DNA of 64,000 bases from Hyperoodon ampullatus (taxonomy: Eukaryota; Chordata; Mammalia; Artiodactyla; Ziphiidae): the NCBI GenBank assembly GCA_949752795.1, contig OX457060.1, positions 596,001 to 660,000 of the forward strand, written 5' to 3'. Shown in pieces: positions 1-10,950 of this stretch; positions within the stretch are counted from its first letter, which is position 1, and every line of letters begins with the position of its first letter. The notes under the pieces were generated by a model that made no database searches, was not told where the DNA came from, and was given only the letters and a program-made list of their open reading frames with translations. The translations under genes and the position numbers were made by a program.

Positions 1-912
1 GAAATAGGCTCAACATCAGTAATTAATAAACCATGAAAATCCAGTGTACAAAGAGGTTCACTTCACAGCCGTCAGAATCATCATCACCAAAAAAGTCTAC
101 AAAGAATAAATGCTGAAGGGGTCATAGAGAGCTGCGTACCTGCTAGCTGCTGGTGGGATGTAACCTGGTAAGAGCCAATAGTGAGAACAGAATGGAGGTG
201 CGTTTAAAGGTAAAAATTGAGCCACCATGTTATCTGGTAGGCCCTTTCATACGCCTATCACCTGAGTAGACCAGAATCAAAAAGACACAGGCTGGCAATC
301 CTGCACTGCAGCATCATTTAACATAGCCAAGACGTGGAAGAAGCTAAAATGTCCAGCAACAGAAAAATGAACAAAGAAAAAGTGTCCATGTACACAATGC
401 AATATTAGCCATGGAAAACAATGAAACAGTGCCGTTTGCACCACCATAGGAAGACCTACAGTTAAACCCCCAATTTTAAGTAAGGAAGAAACCGAAAAAC
501 AGATAATCTATCATATCAATTATAGGTGTTACCTAAAAATTGATACCCATGAAATTATTTCCAAGAGTTGGACACACATGGATTAGGAAAACAAAACTAT
601 GTTTAACCAAATGCAAGAGTGTGAGAAATGGATGAATTAGCAGATGGGGATTTACAGACATGTCCTAACACATATGAAATATATGTCACAAAATAACTAT
701 GGAATACCAAGAGAGGTGTACTCAACACTCTCTAAAAACCTACATGGGAAAGGATCCATAGATGAATAGTTAGATACATAGATATAATGAATCAGATTTT
801 CTACACCTAAAAGAAAAAACATTTTTATCATATTTGCTCTGATAATCAGTCAAAATTAAATTTAAGGTACAGACATGAAGTAAGGAGATATGAGCACTTG
901 GGGGTTTGTGCT
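1..912 (+). repeat. Family 1 monomer, partial (LINE-derived part)
   Basis: Partial unit cut by the window edge. It matches 4453-5364 at an offset of 4452 bp. It contains the degenerate LINE-1 ORF2 3' end (around 300-480, the region of the 'gaatattactcagcc' landmark of intact LINE-1s) and the LINE 3' tail ending near 870. Two short deletions and many substitutions preclude coding. Confidence 0.8.
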
Positions 913-2111
913 GGCACATTCCACTCTAACTTGCAGCCTACTAACAGGATTTCCAGAAAAGCTCTGTTGCTGCAATACCTAGAGTTGGAAATAGAGAAGT
1001 GCTGCCGCCTTGTGGCTGTTTTTTGCAAGAGTGGACTTAAACCCTAAGCTATCAGTCACTTAACATTCACAAGGAAACAGGTCTGTAAGGACAACTGCCC
1101 TCCAAAAATTGTGGTGAGGTAGGGAATGGACAAAAAATTCAAAACTGGTAAAATTTTCAAGGAGATAGTATGAAGAGGTAAGTTTTACTCACTCTTTTTA
1201 GACAACAAGGAAAATGGATAAAAGCTCAACATCAGGAATTATGAGACTCATGCAAATCAAACGTACAAAAAGGTTTATACTCACGTTAGTCAACTCCCAT
1301 CAGCAAAAGTTCAACCAACAGTAAATGCTAAAGGGGTTTTAGAGAACTGTGTACCCTCTAGCTGCTGGTGAGATGTAAAGTGGTAACAGCCAATAATGAG
1401 AACAAAAAGGAGCTGCATTTCAAAGTAAAAATTGAGCCACCGTTCCATCCAGCAGGCCCACCGCTGAGCCTCTCACCTCAGAAGACCAGAGTCACGAAGG
1501 CACAGGCTGCAACAGCTGCACTGCAGGAATTTTCCCAATAGCCAAGACACGGAAGCAGGCAAAATGTCCATCAACAGATGAATGGATAAAAAACAAGTGG
1601 TTCGTGTACACAATGCAACATTAACCATGGAAAACAATGAAACACTGCTCTTTGAGGAACCATAGATGAGCCTAGAGATAATCAAAGAATATGAAGTAAC
1701 TCGGAAAGCAAAAGACACAAACTATGATATCACTTATAGGCGTTATCTAACAACTGACACAAGTGAACATACTTCCACAGGAACGACACTCACAGACTTA
1801 GAAATCATACCAAGCTTATCTAAATGGAAAGGTGGGGGGAATGGGTAAATTAAGACTAGGGTTGCCATTCGTGTACAAATACCTATTAAATACATATATC
1901 AAAAGACAGACAATATAGCAAGGGATGTCTACCGAATACCCTGCTGTAATTTACATGAGAATAGGATCTGTACATTAATATATATATATGAAAAAATTAA
2001 TCAGATTTTGTATACCTAGGACCGCCAATATTCTAATGATTACCCCGATTAAAGAAACTAAAATAAAGAACAAGAAATAATGTGACATAAACTTATGGTG
2101 TTTTTTTTACT
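913..2111 (+). repeat. Family 1 monomer type 1 (about 1.2 kb)
   Basis: Non-LINE module 913 to about 1240, then LINE-1 3' segment about 1250-2080. The module holds a CTCF-like motif (reverse strand) at 1002-1015 and a consensus splice-donor-like GAG|GTAAGT with GT at 1178-1179. Its period-mate is 5365-6596. Confidence 0.8.
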
Positions 2112-2912
2112 GGAACATTCCCTTCTAATTTACAACCTGGCACCAGGACTTCCAAAATGGCTCTGCTGACCTAGTAACCAGATTTGGGAATGGAGAAATG
2201 CTGCCGCCTCCTGGCCGTTTCCCAAAAAGCAGCTTTAAATCCAGTGCTAATGGTCACTTAATATACACACTCTTTGCAGGCCTGTAAATGATACCTGCAC
2301 TCCAAAAACATCCTGGGGTCGGAAATCGACGAAAATATTTAAGAGGGCAACGTTCCAAGAAGACAATTTCAAGAGGTTTATTGTACTGACTGTTTTTTTT
2401 CTGTTTATTGTTAAAAGAACTAAAAATGGTGTGGCAAAATGCTGAATATTAGGAATTATTAAAGACATGCAAATCCAAACTACAAAAACTTATGAGCTCC
2501 CACCAGTCAGAATGGCCATCAGCAAAAATTCTGCAAACAATAAATGCTGAAGGGTTTGAGCCAAAAGGCATACCCTCGGTTCAAAGTGGGACATGGTAGG
2601 AGCCAGTAATGAAAACACAAAGGATATTCCTTGAAGAGGTAAATATTGAGCTACCATTCAATCAAGCCTACCCACTGCCGGGCCTATCGCCTGAGAGGAT
2701 GAGAATCAAAAAGACAGAGGCTGGCAATCCTGCACTCCAGCAATATTTACCATAGGCAACTGTTGGAAGCAACGAAAACGTCCATCAACAGAGGAATGCA
2801 CAAAGAAGAAGTGGTCCATGTACACAATGGAATAGGACTCTAATAAAAAATATACATTCAATTTAAAAAACAAACATAAGTAAGGAGACAACAGCATTTG
2901 GGGGTTTATCCG
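2112..2912 (+). repeat. Family 1 monomer type 2 (short, about 0.8 kb)
   Basis: Short unit. The module starts at 2112. The LINE-1 segment jumps from the 'acaatggaat' landmark near 2824 straight to the A-rich tail near 2850, so about 400 bp of the LINE 3' end present in types 1, 3 and 4 are missing. The period-mate at 6597-7400 has the same deletion, so it predates duplication of the higher-order unit. The donor-like site is lost (GAGGTTTAT near 2375). Confidence 0.8.
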
Positions 2913-4123
2913 AGCACATTCCTCTCTAATTTATAAGACAAGAAAACCACTGGCAGGAAGGTCTGCTTTCCTAGTTACCAGAGTGGGAAAAGCAGAAATG
3001 CTGCCACCCTCTGCCCGTTACCTGCAACAGCAGCTTTAAAACATGTGCTAAGTGTCACTTCATATGCACAAGTACTGTTTGGCTGTAAATTAAACCTGCC
3101 CTCAAAATGTCTTGAGGGAGGTAATGGCCAAAATATTTCACAATGTGGCACATACATCAAGAAAACAATATGGAGAGGTAAGCTGTACTCACAGTTTTAA
3201 GAAAAAAAGGAAATGCCGGAAAGGTCAATTTCAAGGGATTATGAGACACATGCAAATCCAACCACAAACAGGTACCAGCTCACACCAGTCAGAATAAACT
3301 TCAGCAACAAACTACAAGCAATAAATCGTGAAGGGTTTATGGAGAAGTGCATACCCTCAACGTTAAGTGGGACGTGACCTGGTAAGAGCCACTAATGAGA
3401 GCAGAATGGAGGTGCCTTTACATGGTAAACATTTTGCTACCATATGATCCAGCAGGCCCACTCCTGGGCCTATAAACTAAGAAGACAGAATTTGAAAGAC
3501 ACAGGGAATCAAATCTGCATTTCAGCCGTATTACAATAGCAAGACATGGAAGCAACCAATGAGTCAGTCAACACATGAGTGGACAAAGAAGAAGTGGTAC
3601 ATGTACATATCGAATATTAGCCAAGAAAAAAAATGAAACAATGCCATTTGGAGCACCGTAGATGAGTCTAGAGGTGATCACGCAACTTGTAGTAAGTCAG
3701 CACGCAAAAGACACATATCCTATGATATCACTTATACGTGTTACCTAAAAATTGATACCAGTGAAGATATTTCCACAGAGGAAGGCAATCACTGCTTCAT
3801 TAAACAAACTTATGTTTCACCAATGGAAAAGTGTGAGGATTGGATACATAAGGTTACTGGGGTTAACAGACATATACAAACACAGGTCAAGTATATAATC
3901 TCTAAAGACCTATGGAATAGCAAGAGAAGACTACTCAACATTCTGTCATAACCTACATGGGAAAAGGATCCGAAGAAGTGTCGATATATGTGTATGTTTA
4001 AAAGAACGACATCTTGCACACTTAGAACAAGCAAAACATTGTAATCAAACTTGCTGTAATTAAAAATTAAATTTAAAAAACGAACAAGAAGTAGTGAGAC
4101 ATAAACTTAAGGGGCTCTTTCCT
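2913..4123 (+). repeat. Family 1 monomer type 3 (about 1.2 kb)
   Basis: Module start is altered ('cgagcacattcctctctaat'). A CTCF-like motif lies at 3001-3014 and a donor-like GAG|GTAAGC has its GT at 3178-3179. A full-length LINE-1 3' segment follows. Period-mate is 7401-8318. Confidence 0.8.
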
Positions 4124-5364
4124 GGCACATTCCACTCTAATTTACAACCTACAACATGATTTCCATTGAGACTCTGTTAACATAGTAACCAGATTTGTTA
4201 AGGGAGAACTGCTGCTACCTTGTGGCGCTTTCACACAAAGCAGCTCTAAACCCAGGGCTAATGGTTACTTGCTATTCAAAATAATTGCAGGCCTTTAAAT
4301 GACACGTGCCCTCAAAATAAATCCTTTGTTCGTAACTTGAGCAAAAAACTCAAAAGACGAGCATATCTCAAAACGACAATTTCCAGAGGCATATTATACA
4401 CACATTTTGCTTCCTCTTTCTTTTTTTCCTTTTTTTTGTTAAAGAAAGGGCATGGAAAAAGGCTCAACAGCAGGAATTAATAAACCATGAGAATCCAGTC
4501 TACAAATAGGTTCACTTCACAGCCATCAGAATGACTATCAACAAAAAAGTTTACAAAAATAAATGCTGAAGGGGTTTTAGAGAACTGCGTGCCTGCTAGC
4601 TGCTGGTGGGATGTAACCTGGTAACAGCCAATAGTAAAAACACAATGGAGGTGCGCTTAAAGGTAAAAATTGAGCTACCATATTATCTGGTAGGCCCTTT
4701 CATACACCTATCACCTGAATAGACCAGAATCAAAATGACACAGTCTGGCAATCCTGCACTGCAGCATCATTTAACATAGCCAAGACGTGGAAGAAACCAA
4801 AATGTCCAGAACAGAAAAATGAACAAAGAAAAAGTGTCCATGTACACAATGCAATATTAGCCATGGAAAACTATGAAACAGTGCCATTTGCACCACAATA
4901 GAAGGATCTACAGATAAACCCCCAATTTGAAGTAAGGAAAATACTGTAAAACAGATAATGTATGACATCAATTATAGGTGTTACCTAAAAATTGATACCC
5001 ATGAAATAATTTCCAAGAGGAGGACACGCATGGATTAAGAAATCAAAATTATGTTTAACCAAATGGAAAAGTGTAAGGAATGGATGAATTAGGATATGGG
5101 GGTTTACAGACAAGTACTAACACATATGAAATATATGTCACAAAATATCTATGGAATACCAAGAGAGGTGTACTCAACACACTTTAATAACCTACACGGG
5201 AAAGGATCCATAGATGAATAGTTAGATACATAGATAAAATGAATCTGATTTTGTAAACCTAAAACAAACAACATTTTTATCCAATTTCCTCTGATAATTA
5301 ATCAAAATTAAATTTAAATAAGAAACAAGTATTAAGGAGATATAATCTCTTGGGGGTTTTCCCT
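4124..5364 (+). repeat. Family 1 monomer type 4 (about 1.24 kb)
   Basis: Module at 4124 to about 4450 with the motif at 4212-4225 (one extra mismatch) and a decayed donor position (GAGGCATAT near 4388). The LINE-1 segment from 4455 onward matches the left edge of the window, closing one higher-order period. Confidence 0.8.
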
Positions 5365-6432
5365 GGCACATTCCACTCTAACTTGCAGCCTACTAACAGG
5401 ATTTCCAGAAAGGCTCTGCTGCCCCAAAACATCGAGTTGGAAATGCAGAAGTGCTGTCGCCTTGTGGCCGTTTTCTGCGAGAACGGCCTTAAACCCACAG
5501 CTAACGATCTCTTAACATTCACAAGGACACAGGACTGTAAAGGACACCTGTCCTCAAAAATTGTGCTGAGGTAGGGAATGGACAAAAAAATTCAAAATTG
5601 TTAAAATTTTCAAGGAGATTGTATGAAGAGGTAAGTTTTACTCACTCTTTTTCAAAAACAAGGCAAATGGATAAAAGCTCAAAATCAGGAATTATGAGAC
5701 TCATGCAAGTCGAACTTACAAAAAGGTACCAACTCACACTAGTCAACTACCATCAGCAAAAGGTCTACAAACAATAAATGCTGAAGGGGTTTTAGAGAAC
5801 TGTGTACCCTCTAGCTGCTGGTGAAATGTAAAGTGGTAACAGCCAATAATGAGAACAGAAAGGAGCTGCGTTTCAAAGTAAAAATTGAGCCACCATTCCA
5901 TCCAGCAGGCCCACTGCTGAGACTCTCACCTGAGAAGACCAGAGTGGAGAAGGCACAGGCTGCAACAGCTGCACTGCAGGAATTTTCCCAATAGCCAAGA
6001 AACAGAAGCAAGCAAAATGTCCATTAACAGATGAATGCATAAAAAACAAGTGGTCCATGTAAACAATGGAACATTAGCCATGGAAAACAATGAAACACTG
6101 CTCTTTGAGGCACCATAGAGGAGCTTAGAGATAATCACAGAACATGAGGTATGTCGGAAAGCAAAAGACACATACTATGATATCACTTATAGGCGTTATC
6201 TAACAACTGACACAAATGAACATTCTTCCACAGAGAAAGACACTCACAGACATAGAAAACATACTATGCTTATCTAAAAGGAAAGGTGGGGGGAATGGGT
6301 AAATTAAGATTAGGGTTGCCATTCGTGTACAAATACCTATTAAATACATATAGCAAAAATACCAAACATAGAGCAAGCAAGGTCTATGGAACACTCTGCA
6401 GTAATTTACATGGGAAGAGGATCTGTATATTA

Positions 6433-6481
<49 letters not shown>

Positions 6482-6596
6482 AATTACTCATATTGTGTAT
6501 ACCTAGGACAACCAATATTCTAATCATTACCCCGATTAAAAAACTGAAAACAACGAACAAGAAATAATGTGACATAAACTTACGGGGTTTTTTTCT
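5365..6596 (+). repeat. Family 1 monomer type 1, second period
   Basis: Period-mate of 913-2111. The module carries the CTCF-like motif at 5454-5467 and GAG|GTAAGT with GT at 5631-5632. The LINE part includes an expanded (TA)n tract at about 6427-6478, absent at the matching place in the first period (about 1977-1990), so it grew after duplication. Confidence 0.8.
6427..6478. repeat. (TA)n microsatellite inside a family 1 monomer
   Basis: About 50 bp of alternating TA/TG within the LINE-derived part of a monomer. The homologous site near 1980 has only a short 'atatatat' run. Confidence 0.9.
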
Positions 6597-7400
6597 GGCA
6601 CATTTCGTTCTAATTTACAACCTGGGAACAGGATTGCTAAAAAGGCTCTGCTGCCCTAGTAACCAGATTTGGGAAGGGAGAAATGCTGCTGCCTTGTAGC
6701 CGTTTCCCACAACAGCAGCTTTAAACCCAGTGCTAATGGTCACTAAATATTCACACTCATTTCAGGCCTGTAAATGATACCTGCACTCCAAAACATCCCG
6801 GGGTCGAAAATCGACCAAAAAATTCAAAATAGGGCAAACTTCCAAGAAGACAATTTCAAGAGGTTTATTGTACTCACTGGTTTCTTCTGTTTTTTGTTTA
6901 AGAGAACTAAAAACAGGTGTGGTGAAATGCTGAATATTAGGAATTATTAAAGACATGCAAATCCAAATTACAAAAACCTTTCTGCTCACACCAGTCAGAA
7001 TGACCATCAGCAAAAATTCTGCAAACAATAAATGCTGAAGGGCTTGTGGAGAAATGAGTACCCTCGGTTCAAAGTGGGACATGGTAAGAGCCAGTAATGA
7101 GAACACAAAGGATATTCCATGAAAAGGTAAATATTGAGCTACCATTTAGTCTAGCCTACCCACTGCTTGGCCTATCGACTGAGAGGATGAGAATCAAAAA
7201 GACACAGGCTGGCAATACTGCACTCCAGCAGTATTTACCAAAGGCAACACTTGGAAGCAATGAAAATGTCCATCAACAGAGGAATGCACAAAGAAGAAGT
7301 GGTCCATGTACACAATGGAATACGACTCCATTAAAAAATATAAATTCAACTTAAAAAACAAACATATGTATGGAGGCATCAGCATTTGGTGGTTTATCCG
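6597..7400 (+). repeat. Family 1 monomer type 2, second period (short)
   Basis: Period-mate of 2112-2912 with the same internal deletion of about 400 bp. CTCF-like motif at 6686-6699. The donor-like site is lost in the same way (GAGGTTTAT near 6860). Confidence 0.8.
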
Positions 7401-8318
7401 GGCACATTCCTCTCTAATTTATAACCGAGGAAAACCACTGGCAGGAAGGCCTGTTTCCCTAGTTATCAGTTTGGGAAAAGCAGAAATGCTGCCGCCCTCT
7501 GCCCGTTACCTGCAACAGAAGCTTTAAAACCTGTGCTAAGTGTCACTTCATATGCACAAGTACTGTTGGGCTGTAAATGAAACCTGCCCTCAAATTGTCT
7601 TGAGGGAGATAATGGCCAAAATATTTCAAAATGTGGCACGTACTTCAAGAAAACAAGTTGAAGAGGTAAGCTGTTCTCACAGTTTTAAGAGAAAAAAGGA
7701 CATGATTGAAAGCTCAATTTCAAGGGATTATGAGACTCATGCAAATCCAACCACAAACAGGTACCAGCTCACTCCAATCAGAATAAACTTCAGCAATAAA
7801 CTATAAGCAATAAATGCTGAAGGGTTTGTGGAGAAGTGCATACCCTCAACTTTAAGTGGGACGTAACCTGGTAAGAGCCACTAATGAGAACAGAATGGAG
7901 GTGCCTTTACATGGGAAACATTTTGCTACCATATGATCCAGCAGGTGCACTCCTGGGCCTATAAACTAAGAAGACAGAATTGGAAAGACACAGGCAGCTA
8001 AATCTACATTGCAGCCGTATTACAATAAGCAAGACATGGAAGCAACCAAAAAGTCCATCAACAGATGAGTGGACAAAGAAGAACTTGTACATGTACAGAT
8101 GGAATATTAGCCAAGGAAAAATTGACACAATGCCATTTGTAGCACCGTAGATGAGTCTAGAGGTGATCACGCAACTTGTAGTAAGTCAGAAAGCTAAATA
8201 CTCATATCCTATAATATCATTTATAGGTGTTACCTAAAAATTGATGCCAGTGAAGATATTTCCACAGAGAAAGGCAATCACAGATTCATTAAACAAACTT
8301 CTGTTTTTCCAATGGAAA
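7401..8318 (+). repeat. Family 1 monomer type 3, second period, truncated
   Basis: Period-mate of 2913-4123. Motif at 7489-7502; donor-like GAG|GTAAGC with GT at 7666-7667. Homology stops near 8318 in the LINE-derived part, which is the right edge of the array. Confidence 0.8.
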
Positions 8319-8500
8319 ATTTAAAAAGTAAAATAGAAAAAGAAGTTTTTCCCTTCCCAAAGGTGTATTTTTATGAACGAATTATTTCCATGCATATATC
8401 TATAAATACAAAAAACAGGAATAAAACCTACCTTGAACCAAAAAAGAATAAAAGATAAAAAATCCGATCCCACCAGGTATACAGAGTAAAACCCTATCCA
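8319..8500. other. AT-rich spacer at the array edge
   Basis: About 180 bp of A-rich sequence between family 1 and the GC-rich stretch. Nothing recognisable beyond A-rich runs. Confidence 0.5.
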
Positions 8501-9625
8501 GGCACTTGTTCCATTGGTAAACAATTCTGAAATTGGTCACAGGTGTGGAATCATCTCCCATGTAGCCAGCAGGCCCCCTGCAAGGAACGTACTCATTGCA
8601 AAGCTGGGGGACCATGCCGAGGTGTCTGTGAGTCAACGTGAGCTGAGCCCCAGGCCAGCTGCTGCTGAACTGTTCCCACCCTTCCCAGGTAAAACACCTG
8701 AATGTGTGCAAGAACTTGAAAGCCTAGAGGAAAGGCCGTTGAGCCACACCAGTGACAGCACGCAGGCAGACTTTGTGCCTGCAAGCCAGCCAGGATGGTC
8801 CTGGCCCCAGACGCTGTTCTGGAAGCTTTCCATTTCCCTGCCTGAGACACCCCTCCTGTCCCGGCCCCCACTGCTTTTTTACCTCCTCACCTCTGCCCGG
8901 GGAGAAATTCCAGTGGCAGGTATGGGTGACACATCCTCTTCTTTAGCAGGTGGCAACCTGGCAACTCCTGCAGAAAGTCCAGCAGAGCCCCACTCACACC
9001 GGGCCACCCACAAACCACGGCCCCTCACTCCCTCCCACCACCCCAGCCCCGACACTGCTGACGGGGCAGAGAATATGGCGTTAGGCACAGCTGAAGGGGC
9101 TCTTGCTGCCTGGAGCAGTGTTTATATTGACCTCAACCCAGGCACACCTGGGGAGGGCTAGCCGGCAGGGTCAGTCTGCCCAGGTCAGCCAATCCTCGCC
9201 CCTCAGGGACTCACATTGCAGGAAATGGGCCTAGCTGCACCGGCCACGTACAAGGAACAGGTGTGGGCTCCTGAGAGTCAGGATAGACAAGGGGCTGCAG
9301 CCCTGGCTTGTTTTCTAATCATTTTATCTGGCCCATGAGTGGGAGACAACTTCAAGAAGACCCTCTCCTAATGAGAGGAACCCAGGAGTCAGGGAGAGGA
9401 GGGGTGGTGGGTGCAGACAGAGGCCTGGTGCCCCGGCTGCAGTGGAAGCCTCTGGAAGACTAGGCGGAGGGAGGCCGCACAGAGTGAAGCCCAGGGTCAC
9501 AGACCTGTAGGAGGTACTGCTTGTTAGGTAAAGTCCTGCTCTGAGGTGCCCTGGGTCATCTCTAACTGACAGGTGGGCTGGGGGTGCTCTGCAGTGACGT
9601 CTATGTGAATGGTTCCTGTGTGCCC
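8500..9625. other. GC-rich unassigned segment with overlapping open frames
   Basis: Abrupt rise in GC against AT-rich flanks. A 215-codon frame is open on the + strand (8514-9161), rich in Pro, Ala, Ser and Glu; the - strand is open at 8593-8871 and 8879-9088. Open frames on both strands are expected in GC-rich, stop-poor sequence. I recognise no domain, signal peptide or exon structure. It may belong to the 5' part of the ERV that follows (leader/gag region), or be unrelated unique DNA. Product unknown; coding status doubtful. Confidence 0.4.
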
Positions 9626-9644
9626 AGCCCTGCTGGTGTAACTG

Positions 9645-9910
9645 CCCAGGGGGGCTCCGTATCAAGGGAGGGGCCTGACCACGAGAGCCCCGTGGGCTTC
9701 TGGGTACCTGCCCAGGGGAGCTCCGTATCCTGGGAGGGACCTGACCACGAGAGCCCCATGGGCTGCTGGGTACCTGCTCAGGTGAGCTCCATACCCATGT
9801 AGGGGCCTGAGCACGAGAGCCCCGGGGGCTGCTGGGTACCTGCCCAGGTGAGCTCCATATCCTGGGAGGGGCCCGACCTCGAGAGCCCCGAGGGCTGCTG
9901 GGTACCTGGT
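9645..9910. repeat. 66-bp minisatellite, about four units
   Basis: GC-rich tandem repeat. Units carry the landmarks TACCTGCCCAGG, AGCTCC, GGGAGGG.CCTGA, CGAGAGCCCC and GGGCTGCTGGG. The unit measures 66 bp (22 codons), so frames stay open through it on both strands, including most of a - strand frame at 9324-9953. The last unit runs directly into the retroviral pol remnant at about 9906. Confidence 0.85.
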
Positions 9911-10290
9911 AAAGAACATCAGGACAGTCAGTGAAGCCACCAAGAATATACATCCAGTAGTTTCTAATTCCTACACCCTGCTGGTCATTCTACCATCCAC
10001 CAGGACATGGTATTCTGTATTAGACTTAGATGATGCCTTCTTCTGTATTCCACTAGTCCCAGAGTCACAAGAAATTTTGGCTTGTGATTGGCAGGACTCA
10101 ACATACAACGAAGACAATACTGCTGGCGCCATCCTACCCCAAGTGTTCAAAAATTCCCAAACCATCTTTGGGGCAACGTTAGCTAAAGACCTAAAAGTTC
10201 TACGTCTGTAAAAGGGAAACTTCCTTCAATATGCAGACGACATTCTGCTCGCCAGCCCTACTAAGGAGGCCTCTGAACTACCTAGCCAAG
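9906..10290 (+). pseudogene. pol: ERV pol remnant: reverse transcriptase palm and fingers
   Basis: Translated in the frame of 9906, this shows retroviral RT blocks in the right order: the 'TVSEATKNIHPV' segment, 'LDLDDAFFCIPL', an LPQ-like block (altered to 'ILPQVFKNS'), then 'QYADDILLASPT' with the YADD catalytic motif near 10235. An in-frame stop (taa at 10209-10211) separates the LPQ block from YADD, and sequence normally between these blocks is missing. The frame closes shortly after YADD and homology continues in another frame from about 10303. The family's RT is several hundred residues long, so this is only a fragment. Confidence 0.85.
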
Positions 10291-10302
10291 AAAGGATAGA
10301 AG

Positions 10303-10740
10303 GTGTCCAAGAAAAAGGCTCAAATATCACAGACTAAGGTAACCTGCCTGGACTGCATTCTCACAGAAGGTCGGAAAAGCCCATCCCAGGAAAAGGAAGA
10401 AGCCATTTGCAGCCTTACCCCTTCTAAAACTAGAAGACAGCTTAGGGGTTCCTGGGAGGCCTGGGTTTGCTGCATCTGGATCCCTAACTACAGTCTAATA
10501 GCTGGGCCTCTATATGAAACACTGACAGGAAAAATGATGATCCTTTTGAATAGAATCCAGAAGCAGCCTTCCAAGAATGGAAAGAGCAGTCAATTCAGAC
10601 CCTTGCCCTGGAACTCCCTAATTTAGCTAAACCCTTTGACCTTTACATTCCCGGTCAAAGGTGAATCGCCCTTGGAGCATTAGTGCAAAAACTGGGACCA
10701 CTTGAAATGGAGCAACACAAGAATGCCCTTCAAATATGAT
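10303..10740 (+). pseudogene. pol: ERV pol remnant: RT thumb/connection and start of RNase H
   Basis: The frame of 10303 begins 'SKKKAQISQTKVTCLDC' and includes 'SKTRRQLRGSWEAW' and 'IAGPLYETLTG', typical of the segment downstream of YADD in class I ERVs. Homology then shifts frame near 10580 ('KPFDLYI') and meets a stop near 10660 before an 'ALVQKLGP' block, the usual entry to the RNase H region. At least two frameshifts and several stops make it non-coding. Confidence 0.75.
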
Positions 10741-10789
10741 AAACTATGGTCACCAAGGGCTTTGCCCATCCCCCCATCAGGCCAGGATA

Positions 10790-10950
10790 CTGGGGGTATC
10801 TAAAAACTGGAAATCAGCAGCCTGCAAGGCCAGCTCCCTCCCAAGGGAAAAGGACCCCACGTGGTGATCCTAACCACCCACCATGCCCTGAAGTTGCAGG
10901 GGTCGCTCCGTGGACACACAGACCTCGAGAGAGAAGGCCCTCCAACTTCA
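10790..10950 (+). pseudogene. pol: ERV pol remnant: integrase C-terminal tail
   Basis: Around 10880-10930 the sequence reads as 'EVAGVAPWTHRPRE' in the frame of 10746, the conserved C-terminal end of gammaretroviral integrase, which normally overlaps the start of env. The catalytic integrase core is absent: only about 100 bp separate this from the RNase H-side fragment, so a large internal deletion has occurred. Confidence 0.65.

Larger units (their letters stand above)
1..8318 (+). repeat. Family 1 tandem array (LINE-1-chimera macrosatellite with higher-order structure)
   Basis: Tandem array with seven complete or near-complete modules. Each unit has two parts: (i) a degenerate LINE-1 3' segment of up to about 870 bp, starting at the ORF2 stretch 'caaatc..acaaa..gtac..ctca' and running to the LINE tail; (ii) a non-LINE module of about 330 bp beginning at a GGCACATTCCACTCTAA-like block. 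Block starts are near 913, 2112, 2913, 4124, 5365, 6597 and 7401, giving spacings of about 1199, 801, 1211, 1241, 1232 and 804 bp. The pattern repeats every four monomers (913 to 5365 is 4452; 2112 to 6597 is 4485; 2913 to 7401 is 4488). Similarity between period-mates is visibly higher than between neighbours. The array enters from the left edge and stops abruptly near 8318, where the sequence leaves the monomer seen at about 3825. No open reading frame is conserved between units. I know of no named family with this structure. Confidence 0.88.

Noticed and set aside
1666..1848. Short frames within family 1 as a conserved gene
   Set aside because: Frames are not kept at matching positions in other monomers and fall in decayed LINE-1 sequence.
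8514..9161. 215-codon open frame as a host gene
   Set aside because: GC-rich stop-poor DNA with equally open antisense frames; no domain, no supported splice sites. Kept only as an unassigned segment.
9645..9910. CRISPR-like direct repeats
   Set aside because: Contiguous 66-bp units with no spacers, in a mammalian genome; an ordinary minisatellite.
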